In this document: positions 25,940-35,313 of the stretch, piece after piece
Position numbering within the stretch: the stretch's first letter is position 1
How the letters are laid out: the number at the start of each line of letters is the position of its first letter
Source: Sneathia sanguinegens
GTDB lineage: Bacteria > Fusobacteriota > Fusobacteriia > Fusobacteriales > Leptotrichiaceae
Assembly (NCBI RefSeq): GCF_042033325.1
Contig: NZ_CP160095.1
Length of the DNA: 64,000 bases
Reading direction: 5' to 3' (one strand)
Program-made: the position numbers and the translations under genes
Notes under the pieces: generated by a model
Database searches by the model: none
Told to the model about the DNA's origin: nothing
The model's input: only the letters and a program-made list of their open reading frames with translations

Positions 25940-27319
25940 CTAATCCTCCTTTTTATCAAGGTATTTTTCAAGATAAGCATCTCTTATTCTCTTCAATTCT
26001 GTTCTAGGTAAGATTCTCAATAATTCCCAACCTAAATTCAAAGTTTCTTCTATTGTTCTATTAGTTGTAAAACTTTGACCTACATATTCTTCTTCAAATC
26101 TTTCAGCAAATTTAGCAAATAGTTTATCTGTATCTGATAGGGCTGATTCCCCTAATATTACTGCTAATTCTTTTGCTTCTTTACCTGTTGCATATGCAGC
26201 AAATAGTTGGTTCATTGTATCTGCATGATCTTCCCTTGTTTTTCCTTTACCTATTCCTTTATCCTTCAATCTTGACAATGAAGGCAATACATCTATAGGT
26301 GGCATAATATTCTTCTTATATAGTTCCCTACTTAATATTATTTGTCCTTCAGTAATATATCCTGTCAAATCTGGTATTGGGTGTGTTTTATCATCTTCTG
26401 GCATTGTTAGTATAGGAATTTGAGTTATAGATCCTTTTCTTCCTTTTATACGCCCTGCTCTTTCATAAAGTGTTGACAAATCTGTATATAGATATCCCGG
26501 ATATCCTCTTCTACCTGGAACTTCTTTTCTTGCTGCTGATATTTCTCTTAAGGCTTCACAATAGTTTGTCAAGTCTGTTATTATTGTTAAAACATGCATT
26601 CCTTTTTCAAATGCAAGATATTCAGCACAAGTCAAAGCCATTCTTGGTGTTGCAATACGTTCTACTGCTGGGTCATTAGCCAAATTAATGAATAAAACAG
26701 CTCTATCTATAGATCCAGTTTTTTTGAAATCTTCAATAAAGAATTCTGCTTCTTCATATGTAATACCTACTGCTGCAAAGACAACGGCAAATTTTTCTCC
26801 ACTTCCTAAAACTTTAGCTTGTCTAGCTATTTGAGCTGCAAGTTCTGAATGTGGTAATCCACTTCCTGAGAATATAGGCAATTTTTGTCCTCTAACTAGA
26901 GTATTCAATCCGTCTATTGCAGATATACCTGTTTGTATAAATTCAGAAGGGTAATCTCTTGAAACAGGATTAATAGCCATACCATTAATATCCAATTTCT
27001 TTTCTGGAATTATCTTTGGTCCACCATCCATTTCATTTCCTAAACCATTAAATACTCTTCCTATCATATCTTCTGAAACTCTCAATGTTAATGGTTTTGC
27101 TAAGAATTTAACCTTTGATTCCTTCATATTTATTCCAGCTTCTGATTCGAATAATTGAACAACTGCTTTATCTCCATCAATTTCAAGAACTTTTCCCATT
27201 CTAATTTCGCCAGTTTGAGTTTCTATTTCTACTAATTCTTCGTATTTTACACCTTCAACACCAGTAACAGTCATCAAAGGACCAACAATTTCTTTAATTG
27301 TTTGATATTCTTTTATCAT
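25940..27319 (-). CDS. ntpB: V-type ATPase subunit B
   Basis: 459 aa, normal length. Non-catalytic regulatory nucleotide subunit of the A3B3 head. Seen: PVSRDYPSEFIQTGISAIDGLNTLVRGQ with SGSGLPHSELAAQIARQ (no Walker A Lys, as expected for B), then VPGRRGYPGYLYTDLSTLYERAGR and SITQIPILTMPEDDKTHPIPDLTGYITEGQ, the latter two in pieces. The ATG overlaps the subunit A stop as ATGA, and it has AAGGAGG upstream. Confidence 0.97.
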   Translation of the reverse strand: MIKEYQTIKEIVGPLMTVTGVEGVKYEELVEIETQTGEIRMGKVLEIDGDKAVVQLFESEAGINMKESKVKFLAKPLTLRVSEDMIGRVFNGLGNEMDGGPKIIPEKKLDINGMAINPVSRDYPSEFIQTGISAIDGLNTLVRGQKLPIFSGSGLPHSELAAQIARQAKVLGSGEKFAVVFAAVGITYEEAEFFIEDFKKTGSIDRAVLFINLANDPAVERIATPRMALTCAEYLAFEKGMHVLTIITDLTNYCEALREISAARKEVPGRRGYPGYLYTDLSTLYERAGRIKGRKGSITQIPILTMPEDDKTHPIPDLTGYITEGQIILSRELYKKNIMPPIDVLPSLSRLKDKGIGKGKTREDHADTMNQLFAAYATGKEAKELAVILGESALSDTDKLFAKFAERFEEEYVGQSFTTNRTIEETLNLGWELLRILPRTELKRIRDAYLEKYLDKKED

Positions 27320-27837
27320 AATACTTCCTCCTTAACTGCACTAACTAATTTATCTATTTCTTTAGGGATAAGATCTATGATTTCATCAATTTTATCTACA
27401 TCTTTTTCATCTATATATTTTGCTCTTGCAATTCTTTCTCTAATAGGTAATTCCAAAATATTTCCTAAATATACTCCTGAAGATAAGGCTTTTACTGCTG
27501 AATTATAGTATGAAAGCACCATAGTCAACATCTTATCTTGCTTATGTAATGATGTAAATGTGTCTTGTTCATGGAAGGCATTTTGTTGTAAGAAATCTTC
27601 TCTTATACTCTTTGCTGCTTCTAATTTCAATTGATCTTCTGGTGATAATGTATCTTTACCAACCAATCTTACTATTTCTTGAAGATTTGATTCTTCTTGT
27701 AATAGTTTCATAGCTTGTTTTCTTCTCTTTGAAAAATCACTAGATACATTTTCATCCATCCATTCATCTACCTTTGTTTGATATAGTGAATATGAATTTA
27801 ACCAATTTATAGCTGGGAAGTGTCTTCTATATGCCAA
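27316..27837 (-). CDS. ntpA: V-type ATPase subunit A, C-terminal fragment after frameshift
   Basis: 173 codons whose frame begins at TTG in the expected continuation LAYRRHFPAINWLNSYSLY of subunit A. It covers the C-terminal helical domain. The join with the upstream fragment is a +1 frameshift at the GAATTC at 27842-27847: dropping one base there restores GLDSTLAYRRHF and a single protein of about 590 aa. There is no ribosome site for independent start at the TTG. Either this is a real inactivating or programmed shift, or a one-base sequence error. Confidence 0.85.
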   Translation of the reverse strand: MAYRRHFPAINWLNSYSLYQTKVDEWMDENVSSDFSKRRKQAMKLLQEESNLQEIVRLVGKDTLSPEDQLKLEAAKSIREDFLQQNAFHEQDTFTSLHKQDKMLTMVLSYYNSAVKALSSGVYLGNILELPIRERIARAKYIDEKDVDKIDEIIDLIPKEIDKLVSAVKEEVL

Positions 27838-29077
27838 TGTAGAATTCTAGTCCCCAGAATACCTTAACTATTCTAAGAGTTGCTTGTGATACTGGTTCTG
27901 ATATATCTCCACCTGGAGGTGAAACAGCACCTATAACTGTCAATGCTCCTATTCTATCTCCTTCACCAAAGCAAACTACCTTACCAGCTCTTTCATAAAA
28001 TTCTGCTGCTCTTGATGACAAATATGCTGGATATCCTTCATCCCCTGGCATTTCTTCAAGACGACCTGACATTTCTCTTAAAGCTTCTGCCCATCTTGAT
28101 GTAGAATCTGCCATTATTGAAACTGAATATCCCATATCTCTATAATATTCCCCTATTGTAATTCCAGTATATATTGAAGCTTCTCTGGCTGCAACGGGCA
28201 TATTAGATGTATTTGCAATAAGGACTGTTCTTTTCATTAGTGATTGCCCAGTCTTAGGATCTATTATTTCTGGGAATTCCATCAAAACATCTGTCATTTC
28301 ATTTCCACGTTCACCACAACCAATATATACAACTATTTGTGCATCTCCCCATTTTGCAAATTGGTGTTGTACAACTGTTTTACCTGATCCAAATGGTCCT
28401 GGAACACAAGCAGTTCCACCTTTAGTAACTGGGAAGAAAGTATCTATTACTCTTTGTCCAGTTATTAATGGTTCTGTAGGATTAATTTTCTTTTTATATC
28501 TTCTTCCACGACGAACAGGCCATTTTTGTAGCATTGTTATATCTTTACCAGAGATTTTTGCAACTGTTTCTAATATTGTATAATCTCCTTCATTAATATC
28601 TTCAACTGTTCCTTCAATTCCATATGGAACCATAATTTTATGTTCAACTACTTCAGTTTCATGTACTATTCCTAAAATATCTCCTGTAGAAACCTTATCT
28701 CCAACTTTCTTTTTAGGTATAAAGTGCCATTTCTTTTCTCTATTCAATGGTTTAACATCTACACCTTTTTCCAAGAAATCTCCAACTTCAGCTCTTATCA
28801 TATCCAAAGGTCTTTGTATACCATCGAACATATTTTCAAGTAAACCTGGTCCTAATTCAACACTCAAGGGTTCTCCAGTAGATATTACAGGTTCTCCTGG
28901 TCCTATTCCAGCTGTTTCTTCATAAACCTGTATAGAGGCTCTATCTCCCCTCATTTCTATTATTTCACCTATAAGTTTCTTTTCTCCAACTTTAACAACA
29001 TCATAGACATTTGCTTCATCCATGTTTTCTGCTACAACTAGAGGCCCTGAAACTTTTACAATTTTACCAACTTTCAA
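27827..29077 (-). CDS. ntpA: V-type ATPase subunit A, catalytic, N-terminal fragment before frameshift
   Basis: 416 aa against the usual 590. Catalytic ATP-hydrolysing subunit. N-terminal barrel, the subunit-A-specific insert (VPYGIEGTVEDI), Walker A GPFGSGKTVVQHQF near residue 230, Walker B-like VLIANTSNMPVAAREASIYTG, and the SPPGGDISEPVSQATLRIVKVFWGL stretch in part. It then runs into the wrong frame (EFYIGI, stop) where the family continues with a YRRHFPAINW motif, found in the next frame. The start codon is TTG at 29077 with GGAGGAG 5 nt before it. Confidence 0.9.
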   Translation of the reverse strand: MKVGKIVKVSGPLVVAENMDEANVYDVVKVGEKKLIGEIIEMRGDRASIQVYEETAGIGPGEPVISTGEPLSVELGPGLLENMFDGIQRPLDMIRAEVGDFLEKGVDVKPLNREKKWHFIPKKKVGDKVSTGDILGIVHETEVVEHKIMVPYGIEGTVEDINEGDYTILETVAKISGKDITMLQKWPVRRGRRYKKKINPTEPLITGQRVIDTFFPVTKGGTACVPGPFGSGKTVVQHQFAKWGDAQIVVYIGCGERGNEMTDVLMEFPEIIDPKTGQSLMKRTVLIANTSNMPVAAREASIYTGITIGEYYRDMGYSVSIMADSTSRWAEALREMSGRLEEMPGDEGYPAYLSSRAAEFYERAGKVVCFGEGDRIGALTVIGAVSPPGGDISEPVSQATLRIVKVFWGLEFYIGI

Positions 29078-29087
29078 AGTTCTCCTC

Positions 29088-29417
29088 CTATAATATATTT
29101 GTACCTATTGCTTTTTCAATATTTTCATCTATCTTACTCATACCTATATTAAGACTTCCACGATTACTTGGAATTAAAGTTATCATAGGTAGAGTTTGTG
29201 CTTTATATCTATCTATTACCTTTTTAGAATATTTTGCATATTCTTCGGTTATAAAGATTATTCCATATTCTTTTGCAACTAAATGTTCTAGTACCTTTTT
29301 TATTCTATTAGTTAATTCTTCAGTATCACTAATAAAGTCTATCGGATAAACATCAACACCTAATACCTTAAAAGAAATTATAGAATCTTTATCACCAACT
29401 ACTGCTAATTTATACAT
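29088..29417 (-). CDS. ntpG: V-type ATPase subunit F (rotor tip)
   Basis: 109 aa, normal length for V-ATPase F (called NtpG in Enterococcus). Binds subunit D in the rotor. Start YKLAVVGDKDSIISFKVLGVDVYP matches the family's Rossmann-like first strand and loop, and the EYGIIFITEEYAK stretch the second. The ATG at 29417 overlaps the end of subunit C by 8 bp, with GAGGG upstream. Confidence 0.93.
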   Translation of the reverse strand: MYKLAVVGDKDSIISFKVLGVDVYPIDFISDTEELTNRIKKVLEHLVAKEYGIIFITEEYAKYSKKVIDRYKAQTLPMITLIPSNRGSLNIGMSKIDENIEKAIGTNIL

Positions 29418-30318
29418 AAATTTCCCTCATTCTTTCTTTGATTATATTATTAGGTATCTTATTAATCTTAGCTGTTATTATTAATCTTAATGCCTTTATT
29501 TCATATTCTTTTGCTAATATATATGTTATGATAGGTTCTATACCATAATTTACATTCTTATATTCTTTCATTAAATTAACAAGCATATTTTCTAATTCTT
29601 TTTCTATACTTGATATTTTTTTTGTTTTAGAATATGCAGACCATAATTTTTTATTATCAAAATATTTTTCTAAAGTTTGAATATAGTTTGAATCACCTTC
29701 ATAAATTCTAAGTAATTCTTCATCATCTATTATACAAGCTTCAGCATATTTATATGATCTTTTTTGATTTTTTAGTCTCAAAAAAGTCAATAAATTATAT
29801 GATTTTATTGCTAAATTATAGTATTTATCTAATATTTCTAAGCCAACTTTTGAACATAATTTTTTTAATCTTGAAAAATATAGTCTATCTAAAAGTATAA
29901 CTGCACTTTGAACATCCTTATTTTTTTCATATTCCTTTAGTGCTTCCATATAGTCAGCCATATATTCTTCATCAATTTCTTGATTTTTTCCTTCTTTGAT
30001 ATAGCTTTTCAATTTCATTTTTAAATTTTGATAGATATATCTAAGTTGTAAAATAGTAACACAATCTTGTGCATCCTTAGCTAATTCTCTTGAAAATGCA
30101 TAAACTTTTTCTAGTTCTTTCGCTAAAATATCTTCAAAATCATGTTCTGAATTTGTATTTATCATTGCCTTACTATATGCTGTTTCAGATAAAATTTTAT
30201 ATATTTCTGAAATATTTTCACTTTCTATCATTCTATTCAATTTAGACTTAGATAATAATTTCTTTTCTTGGACTTTAACTATAGCTGCTGTTTGAACATA
30301 TTCCATTCTATTTATCAT
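29410..30318 (-). CDS. ntpC: V-type ATPase subunit C (stalk socket)
   Basis: 302 aa. Links the rotor shaft to the membrane ring. Low sequence conservation, but the N-terminal AIVKVQEKKLLSKSKLNRM, the many helical segments with Tyr and Leu, the DCVTILQLRYIYQNLKMKLK region and the C-terminal YILAKEYEIKALRLIITAK are typical of the AtpC/NtpC family. Placed between E and F as in Enterococcus. AGGAGG is 5 nt before the ATG. Confidence 0.9.
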   Translation of the reverse strand: MINRMEYVQTAAIVKVQEKKLLSKSKLNRMIESENISEIYKILSETAYSKAMINTNSEHDFEDILAKELEKVYAFSRELAKDAQDCVTILQLRYIYQNLKMKLKSYIKEGKNQEIDEEYMADYMEALKEYEKNKDVQSAVILLDRLYFSRLKKLCSKVGLEILDKYYNLAIKSYNLLTFLRLKNQKRSYKYAEACIIDDEELLRIYEGDSNYIQTLEKYFDNKKLWSAYSKTKKISSIEKELENMLVNLMKEYKNVNYGIEPIITYILAKEYEIKALRLIITAKINKIPNNIIKERMREIYV

Positions 30319-30327
30319 CTATGCCTC

Positions 30328-30870
30328 CTAGAAAAATATTTTTTCTTGAATTTTAGCTTCAATTTCATCTTTTTTATGTTCAATTAAAGCTTCTAAAGTA
30401 TAATTTTCATAAATACCATTTTTTTCTATTAAAAATCCTGTCTTTATTTTAGAACTTAAAACATATTCTCTTCCTAAATCTATTCCTTCATAAGTGCTTG
30501 GTATTATTAACTTTTCATTAGCTTCTAATACTCTAGTTCCTAATGATTTATTTATGTATGCTTTCATTTCATCAGATGAAAGATTTTTAATTTTTTTATC
30601 TAATTCCTCAAAAATATATGCTATTGCTTCTTGTTTTGCTTGAAGTATAATATTTCTATATTTTAAAGCTGTAGCTGATTTTATTCTTTCCAATTCAGTT
30701 TTTTCTTTAACTTCATATTCTTTTTCTAAATTTTTAATAGCATTTTGAGCTTTGTTATCAGACTTAATTAAAATATCATCATATTGTTTTTTAGCATCAT
30801 TGAGAATTAATTTAGCTTTTTCATTAGCTTCATCTACTATTTTAGCTACTATTACTTCTAAATTTTCCAT
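30328..30870 (-). CDS. ntpE: V-type ATPase subunit E (peripheral stalk)
   Basis: 180 aa. Forms the outer stalk with the G/H-like subunit. The first 100 residues are a charged coiled coil (KIVDEANEKAKLILNDAKKQ), then a small globular domain with the family's VLEANEKLIIPS and FLIEKNGIYENYTLEALIE. Position before C and after K matches the ntp order. Confidence 0.9.
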   Translation of the reverse strand: MENLEVIVAKIVDEANEKAKLILNDAKKQYDDILIKSDNKAQNAIKNLEKEYEVKEKTELERIKSATALKYRNIILQAKQEAIAYIFEELDKKIKNLSSDEMKAYINKSLGTRVLEANEKLIIPSTYEGIDLGREYVLSSKIKTGFLIEKNGIYENYTLEALIEHKKDEIEAKIQEKIFF

Positions 30871-30886
30871 TTCTCTCCTCCGCTTC

Positions 30887-31345
30887 TTATCTGCTTATTA
30901 GTATGAATGAAATAACAAAGGCTAATAGTGCATATATTTCAACCATTACTGCATAAACAACTCCTTTTATTTGTTGACTTTCATTTTTAATTAAGATAGT
31001 TATACCTGCAACTGATACCTTTGCTTGTGCTATAGCTGAATAATATCCTACTATACCAACTGGTAAACAAGCTACTAAAATTAAAAATCCTTGTAATGTT
31101 GTTAAATTCATATTTAATTTACCTAAAGCTAATAATCCTATTGCAAATCCATATAATCCTTGAGACCCTGGTAGTAATTGTAAGATTAATGATTTACCGA
31201 ATTTTTCTGGTTCATCTATAACAACGGCTGAAGCTGCTTCCCCAACCATACCTACACCTTTTGCTGATCCCATACCTGCTAAAATTACTGATAATGCTAT
31301 ACCAAGCATCCCAAAAAATACACCTGTTTGTTTTAAAAATTCCAT
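30887..31345 (-). CDS. ntpK: V-type ATPase subunit K (membrane rotor ring)
   Basis: 152 aa, four hydrophobic helices made of two tandem hairpins, as in Enterococcus NtpK (156 aa). Builds the ion-carrying ring. The ion-binding glutamate is in MVEIYALLAF of the last helix (near residue 137). Residues that ligate Na+ in E. hirae NtpK (Thr64, Gln65, Gln110, Glu139) correspond to Ser and Gln in LPGSQGLYG, Gln in SAIAQAKV, and this Glu. This favours Na+ over H+ transport. The first half has no acidic residue in the equivalent helix, as usual. Confidence 0.95.
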   Translation of the reverse strand: MEFLKQTGVFFGMLGIALSVILAGMGSAKGVGMVGEAASAVVIDEPEKFGKSLILQLLPGSQGLYGFAIGLLALGKLNMNLTTLQGFLILVACLPVGIVGYYSAIAQAKVSVAGITILIKNESQQIKGVVYAVMVEIYALLAFVISFILISR

Positions 31346-31358
31346 ATTAACTTCCTCC

Positions 31359-33281
31359 TTATTTATCTTCCTTTATATTAATATACTTTTCATCTATCTT
31401 AAAATCTTTAAATTCTCTTCCTCCACCTTCATAGAATTTTCCAAAGAATTCTACATATATCAATCTAGCAGAGTGTACATATGCACCTAGTAATGATAAT
31501 AATAAATTAAATGTTTGCCCGAATATAAAGATCAATATTACAAATATTATTGTTGCTGGTTTGAAACCTACCATGGCACAAATTTGATTTACTGACAAGG
31601 CTATGAAACCACCTGATAATCCTAAAGCCATAAGTCTAGCATAAGATATCAAATCTCCCATATATCCTGATATTCCATATAATGAATAAACTCCTAAACC
31701 AATTCTACCACCAATATTTTTTACATCTCTTCCACCTGTTAGTATTATACCTATCATAGCTATTATCATTATATATTTTATTATTTTCATAACTAAAGGT
31801 GTAAATCCCATATATGAACCTAAAAGTAATAGTATAACAGTTGTTAAAGTGATATACCATAAACCAACATCATAAAAAGCATCCAAAGCTTTTCCATCTC
31901 TTATTTGAATATATGCCTTAGTTCCTAACCCAACAAATACATGTATTAAACCAATTATTATTGAAATCTTCAAAATTGTATTATAGTCTGTTGTTGGATT
32001 TATTAAACCTGGTATACCCAATGGTAAGCTGAAATATGAACCATATATAGCTCCCCATAACATTATTGAAAAACCAAGATAGAAAAAGAATTTAACATTT
32101 TTCTTTACGTTTTCCTTCAAATTGCAAGTTTTTAACACAATAAATGATAAAATAGTTACTAATAATCCATAACCAAAATCTGCAACCATCATTCCAAAGA
32201 ATAACCAATAAAATGGTGCTACTAAAGGTGTTGGATCCACTTCATTATAGCTTGGCATAGAATAAGTTTTAACTAAGCCTTCAAATGCAGATGAAAATTT
32301 ATCATTTTTTAATTTAATTGGTGCTGAATTTGAATCTCTTTTTACTTCTTCCATATTTAAGTAATAATATTTATCACATACTTTTTTTATAGTTTTTTCA
32401 AACAAAGCTTCTTTTTCAGTTGGTATATAACCTTCCAAATAAATTAATTTATTTGTTTTTGCAAAATCTTCACTTTTTTGTTCTCTTAATTTTTCATTTG
32501 AATAATATTCATAGAATATTTCTAGTGTTTCTATATCTAGAGCATATTCTGTAAATTGTTCTTCTATTTTAGTTAATTCTTTATTTGCTTGGTCTATAGT
32601 ATTTTTATAATCTGAAATATATTCGCTAGGAGTTTTATTCAATTCAATATTAATAGAATTAAAATTAACCTTTCTAAGTGTTTCCATAGCTTCATCTTCA
32701 TCACTATTTTTAAATACTATAGCAAGTATAGTTTCTTTAACAGTTTCATTTATTATTTCATAATAGATATTATCTTGATTTAAATCATTTAAATTTTTAG
32801 TAGCTATACTTCCAATTTTTACAGTACATTGCTTCAATTTCATAATTTCATTCTTAGATATATCTAACTTTGTTAAAGTAATATAATCTTGTATTTTTGC
32901 TTTTGAATTTTCAATAAGCTTCATATTTTTATCAAAATCAATTTGTAATTCTTCTACCTTCTTCAAAATAGTTTTACATTCATGATTTTGAATAAAATCT
33001 AAAAGTTCTTTATATGTAAAAGTTTTTTGTCCTTCTTTTAAAGCTTGAAAACCCCCTTTAACTTTTGCATACTTTCTTAATTTTTTAATTGCCTGATCTA
33101 ATTTGTATAATTCTTCTTCAATATTTTCTAATTTAGCTGACACCACATTTTTATAGCCATAATCTTCTAAATTACTTTCAACGAAATCTACTTCTTTGAA
33201 ATTTTGGAATGCTGTTAATATTTCCTTTTTATATTTTTCAAAAACCATCAAATTAAATCTTGTCATTTTCAATATTGCCAT
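31359..33281 (-). CDS. ntpI: V-type ATPase subunit I (membrane stator)
   Basis: 640 aa, normal length. The N-terminal half is cytosolic with coiled coils (about 80-280), and the C-terminal half has about seven membrane helices from residue 350. Conserved parts: PTPLVAPFYWLFFGMMVADFGYG in pieces, and the GDLISYARLMALGLSGG region whose Arg near 545 lines the ion path. The last gene-order marker I-K-E-C-F-A-B-D fits Enterococcus hirae. Confidence 0.95.
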   Translation of the reverse strand: MAILKMTRFNLMVFEKYKKEILTAFQNFKEVDFVESNLEDYGYKNVVSAKLENIEEELYKLDQAIKKLRKYAKVKGGFQALKEGQKTFTYKELLDFIQNHECKTILKKVEELQIDFDKNMKLIENSKAKIQDYITLTKLDISKNEIMKLKQCTVKIGSIATKNLNDLNQDNIYYEIINETVKETILAIVFKNSDEDEAMETLRKVNFNSINIELNKTPSEYISDYKNTIDQANKELTKIEEQFTEYALDIETLEIFYEYYSNEKLREQKSEDFAKTNKLIYLEGYIPTEKEALFEKTIKKVCDKYYYLNMEEVKRDSNSAPIKLKNDKFSSAFEGLVKTYSMPSYNEVDPTPLVAPFYWLFFGMMVADFGYGLLVTILSFIVLKTCNLKENVKKNVKFFFYLGFSIMLWGAIYGSYFSLPLGIPGLINPTTDYNTILKISIIIGLIHVFVGLGTKAYIQIRDGKALDAFYDVGLWYITLTTVILLLLGSYMGFTPLVMKIIKYIMIIAMIGIILTGGRDVKNIGGRIGLGVYSLYGISGYMGDLISYARLMALGLSGGFIALSVNQICAMVGFKPATIIFVILIFIFGQTFNLLLSLLGAYVHSARLIYVEFFGKFYEGGGREFKDFKIDEKYINIKEDK

Positions 33282-33290
33282 ATTAACACC

Positions 33291-33599
33291 TTACTTCAAT
33301 AGGTCAGATAAAATTGCTTTCACAACTTCATTCCCATTTTCCTTAACATTTACCAATATTTCATTTGCTTTGCTCGTAGCATCTTGTATTTCTATACTTA
33401 ATTCGTCCCTTAAATTTTTAGTACTAGAAGCTAATTTATCTCCCAATTCCTTTTTCTTACTCTCAATTTTTTCTGAATATATTAACTGAGCTTTATTGGT
33501 TGCTTCATTAAGTATATCTTTTACCTTTTTGCTCGCATCAAGTACAATCTTTGCTGCTTGGTCTTCAGCTACCTTAATTTTGTCTAAGGCCTCCTTCAT
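33291..33599 (-). CDS. ntpF: V-type ATPase peripheral stalk subunit (NtpF / G-H-like)
   Basis: 102 aa, almost entirely one amphipathic helix (KVAEDQAAKIVLDASKKVKD, DKLASSTKNLRDEL). Pairs with subunit E in the peripheral stalk. Its place as first gene of the ATPase block is the same as ntpF of E. hirae. Starts 2 bp after asd with GGAGGAG upstream. Confidence 0.88.
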   Translation of the reverse strand: MKEALDKIKVAEDQAAKIVLDASKKVKDILNEATNKAQLIYSEKIESKKKELGDKLASSTKNLRDELSIEIQDATSKANEILVNVKENGNEVVKAILSDLLK

Positions 33600-33601
33600 A
33601 C

Positions 33602-34582
33602 CTACTCCTCCTTTTTCTTCAGAATTTCTTGTGCAATTTGTACAGCATTTGTTGCTGCCCCTTTTCTGATATTATCAGCTACTATCCACATATTAAGACC
33701 ATACTCAACCGAAGAATCTCTTCTAATACGACCTACATAAGTTTCATCTTTACCTTCAACATATATAGGCATAGGATATTTACCTACTTCTACTATTACT
33801 CCTTCAGTATTTTTAAGTCCTTCTATTACATCTTCCAATTTAAAGTCCTTTTCTAATTCAACATTGACACTAACTCCATGTGAATATCTTACGGGTACTC
33901 TTACGCAAGTTGCTGTAACTTTCAAATTTGGAAGTTCTAATATCTTTCTTAATTCATCTATCATTTTTTGTTCTTCCTTTGTGTAACCTGAATCTAAAAA
34001 TTTATCTATATATGGAATTAAATTAAAGGCTATTTTATCATCAAACTTTTGGCTAGGTAAACCTTGTAAATTATTTTCCAAATCTTCAAGTCCTTTCTTA
34101 CCTGCACCAGATACAGATTGATATGTAGAATATACTACTCTTTTTAAACCATAAGCATCTCTTAAAAATTTCAATGCTGGCATAACAGTTATAGTTGAAC
34201 AATTAGGATTTGCTATAATTCCTTTTTCAGGTATTCTATTTTTATTTACTTCAGGAACTATTAGCTCTTTATCTTTATCCATTCTAAAACAACTACTATT
34301 ATCAATAACTATTGCTCCTTTTTTCACAAATTTAGGTGCAAAAACTCTTGATGTATCTGCTCCTGCTGAAAATAGAGCTATATCTATATCATTTGCTATA
34401 TTTTCATCAGTTAATTCAATTATTGTATATTCAGTATTATTATACAACATTTTTTTACCTTTTGATCTTTTTGAAGCGTAAAGGTATAGTTTATTTATTG
34501 GAAAATTTCTCTCTTCTAAAACCTTTAACATTGTTCTTCCAACTAGACCCGTTGCTCCAACTACTGCTACATTTAACTTCAT
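33602..34582 (-). CDS. asd: aspartate-semialdehyde dehydrogenase
   Basis: 326 aa. Reduces aspartyl phosphate to aspartate semialdehyde with NADPH. N-terminal NADP site VAVVGATGLVGRTM, catalytic cysteine in NPNCSTITVMPAL near residue 125, and the active-site His in VPVRYSHGVSV near 235. Ends in the typical AATNAVQIAQEIL helix. Its ATG abuts the dapF stop. Supplies dapA, two genes upstream. Confidence 0.97.
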   Translation of the reverse strand: MKLNVAVVGATGLVGRTMLKVLEERNFPINKLYLYASKRSKGKKMLYNNTEYTIIELTDENIANDIDIALFSAGADTSRVFAPKFVKKGAIVIDNSSCFRMDKDKELIVPEVNKNRIPEKGIIANPNCSTITVMPALKFLRDAYGLKRVVYSTYQSVSGAGKKGLEDLENNLQGLPSQKFDDKIAFNLIPYIDKFLDSGYTKEEQKMIDELRKILELPNLKVTATCVRVPVRYSHGVSVNVELEKDFKLEDVIEGLKNTEGVIVEVGKYPMPIYVEGKDETYVGRIRRDSSVEYGLNMWIVADNIRKGAATNAVQIAQEILKKKEE

Positions 34583-35313
34583 TATATTTCTCCTTCAAAA
34601 ACTTTTTTTGCATCTCCTAACATATATATATCATCTTTTGAAATTGTTATTTCTAATACTCCGCCTAATAATTGTACCCTAACTTTTGGTTCAACCAAAT
34701 TTTTTAAATTTGCTAAATATGCACTTGCACAAGCTCCTGTTCCACAAGCCAAAGTTATTCCAACACCTCTTTCATAGGTATACATTTGTATATTTTTTCT
34801 ATCTTTTATATTTATCATATTTACATTAGTTCCCTTTGGAAATAGGTCTTTTCTATTTGACAAATCTTTTGCAATAATTTCTAATTCTTTAAGACTTTTA
34901 TCAGCAATTATTACACAATGTTCAGTTCCAGTATTTATACTATTTAATTTTAAATCTTTATAAGAATATTCTAAAAAATCTATCTTAGCCTTGCCCATAT
35001 ATACTTTATACTTATCATCAATTTTTTCTATTTCTTTGATTCCAGCTAAAGTATATATTTTGGTATAGGGTATTTTCTTTGAATATAGATAAGCTGCATA
35101 ACAACGAATACCATTACCACACATCTTAGCACGACTACCATCTGCGTTAAAAAATTTCATATATGGCAAACCATCTTTATATGTATGAATAATTAAACCA
35201 TCTGCTCCTATTCCAAAATGTCTATCACACAGCTCTTTTACTCTTTTTTCATCTATATCTTCATCTAATATTATGAAATCATTACCCAAGCCTTGATACT
35301 TTTCAAATTTCAT
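34582..35313 (-). CDS. dapF: diaminopimelate epimerase
   Basis: 243 aa, slightly short of the usual 270. Converts LL- to meso-diaminopimelate. Two catalytic cysteines: MCGNGIRC near residue 63 and ACGTGACA near 190. N-terminal FEKYQGLGNDFIILD is the family start. Overlaps dapA by 4 bp. The presence argues for meso-DAP or lysine synthesis; the other dap genes (dapB and the middle steps) are not in this window. Confidence 0.96.
   Translation of the reverse strand: MKFEKYQGLGNDFIILDEDIDEKRVKELCDRHFGIGADGLIIHTYKDGLPYMKFFNADGSRAKMCGNGIRCYAAYLYSKKIPYTKIYTLAGIKEIEKIDDKYKVYMGKAKIDFLEYSYKDLKLNSINTGTEHCVIIADKSLKELEIIAKDLSNRKDLFPKGTNVNMINIKDRKNIQMYTYERGVGITLACGTGACASAYLANLKNLVEPKVRVQLLGGVLEITISKDDIYMLGDAKKVFEGEI

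Noticed and set aside
27827..27850. Programmed frameshift in ntpA
   Set aside because: No slippery heptamer, no stop codon at the shift site as in prfB, and no clear downstream hairpin. Plain one-base insertion or error is more likely, though not proven.
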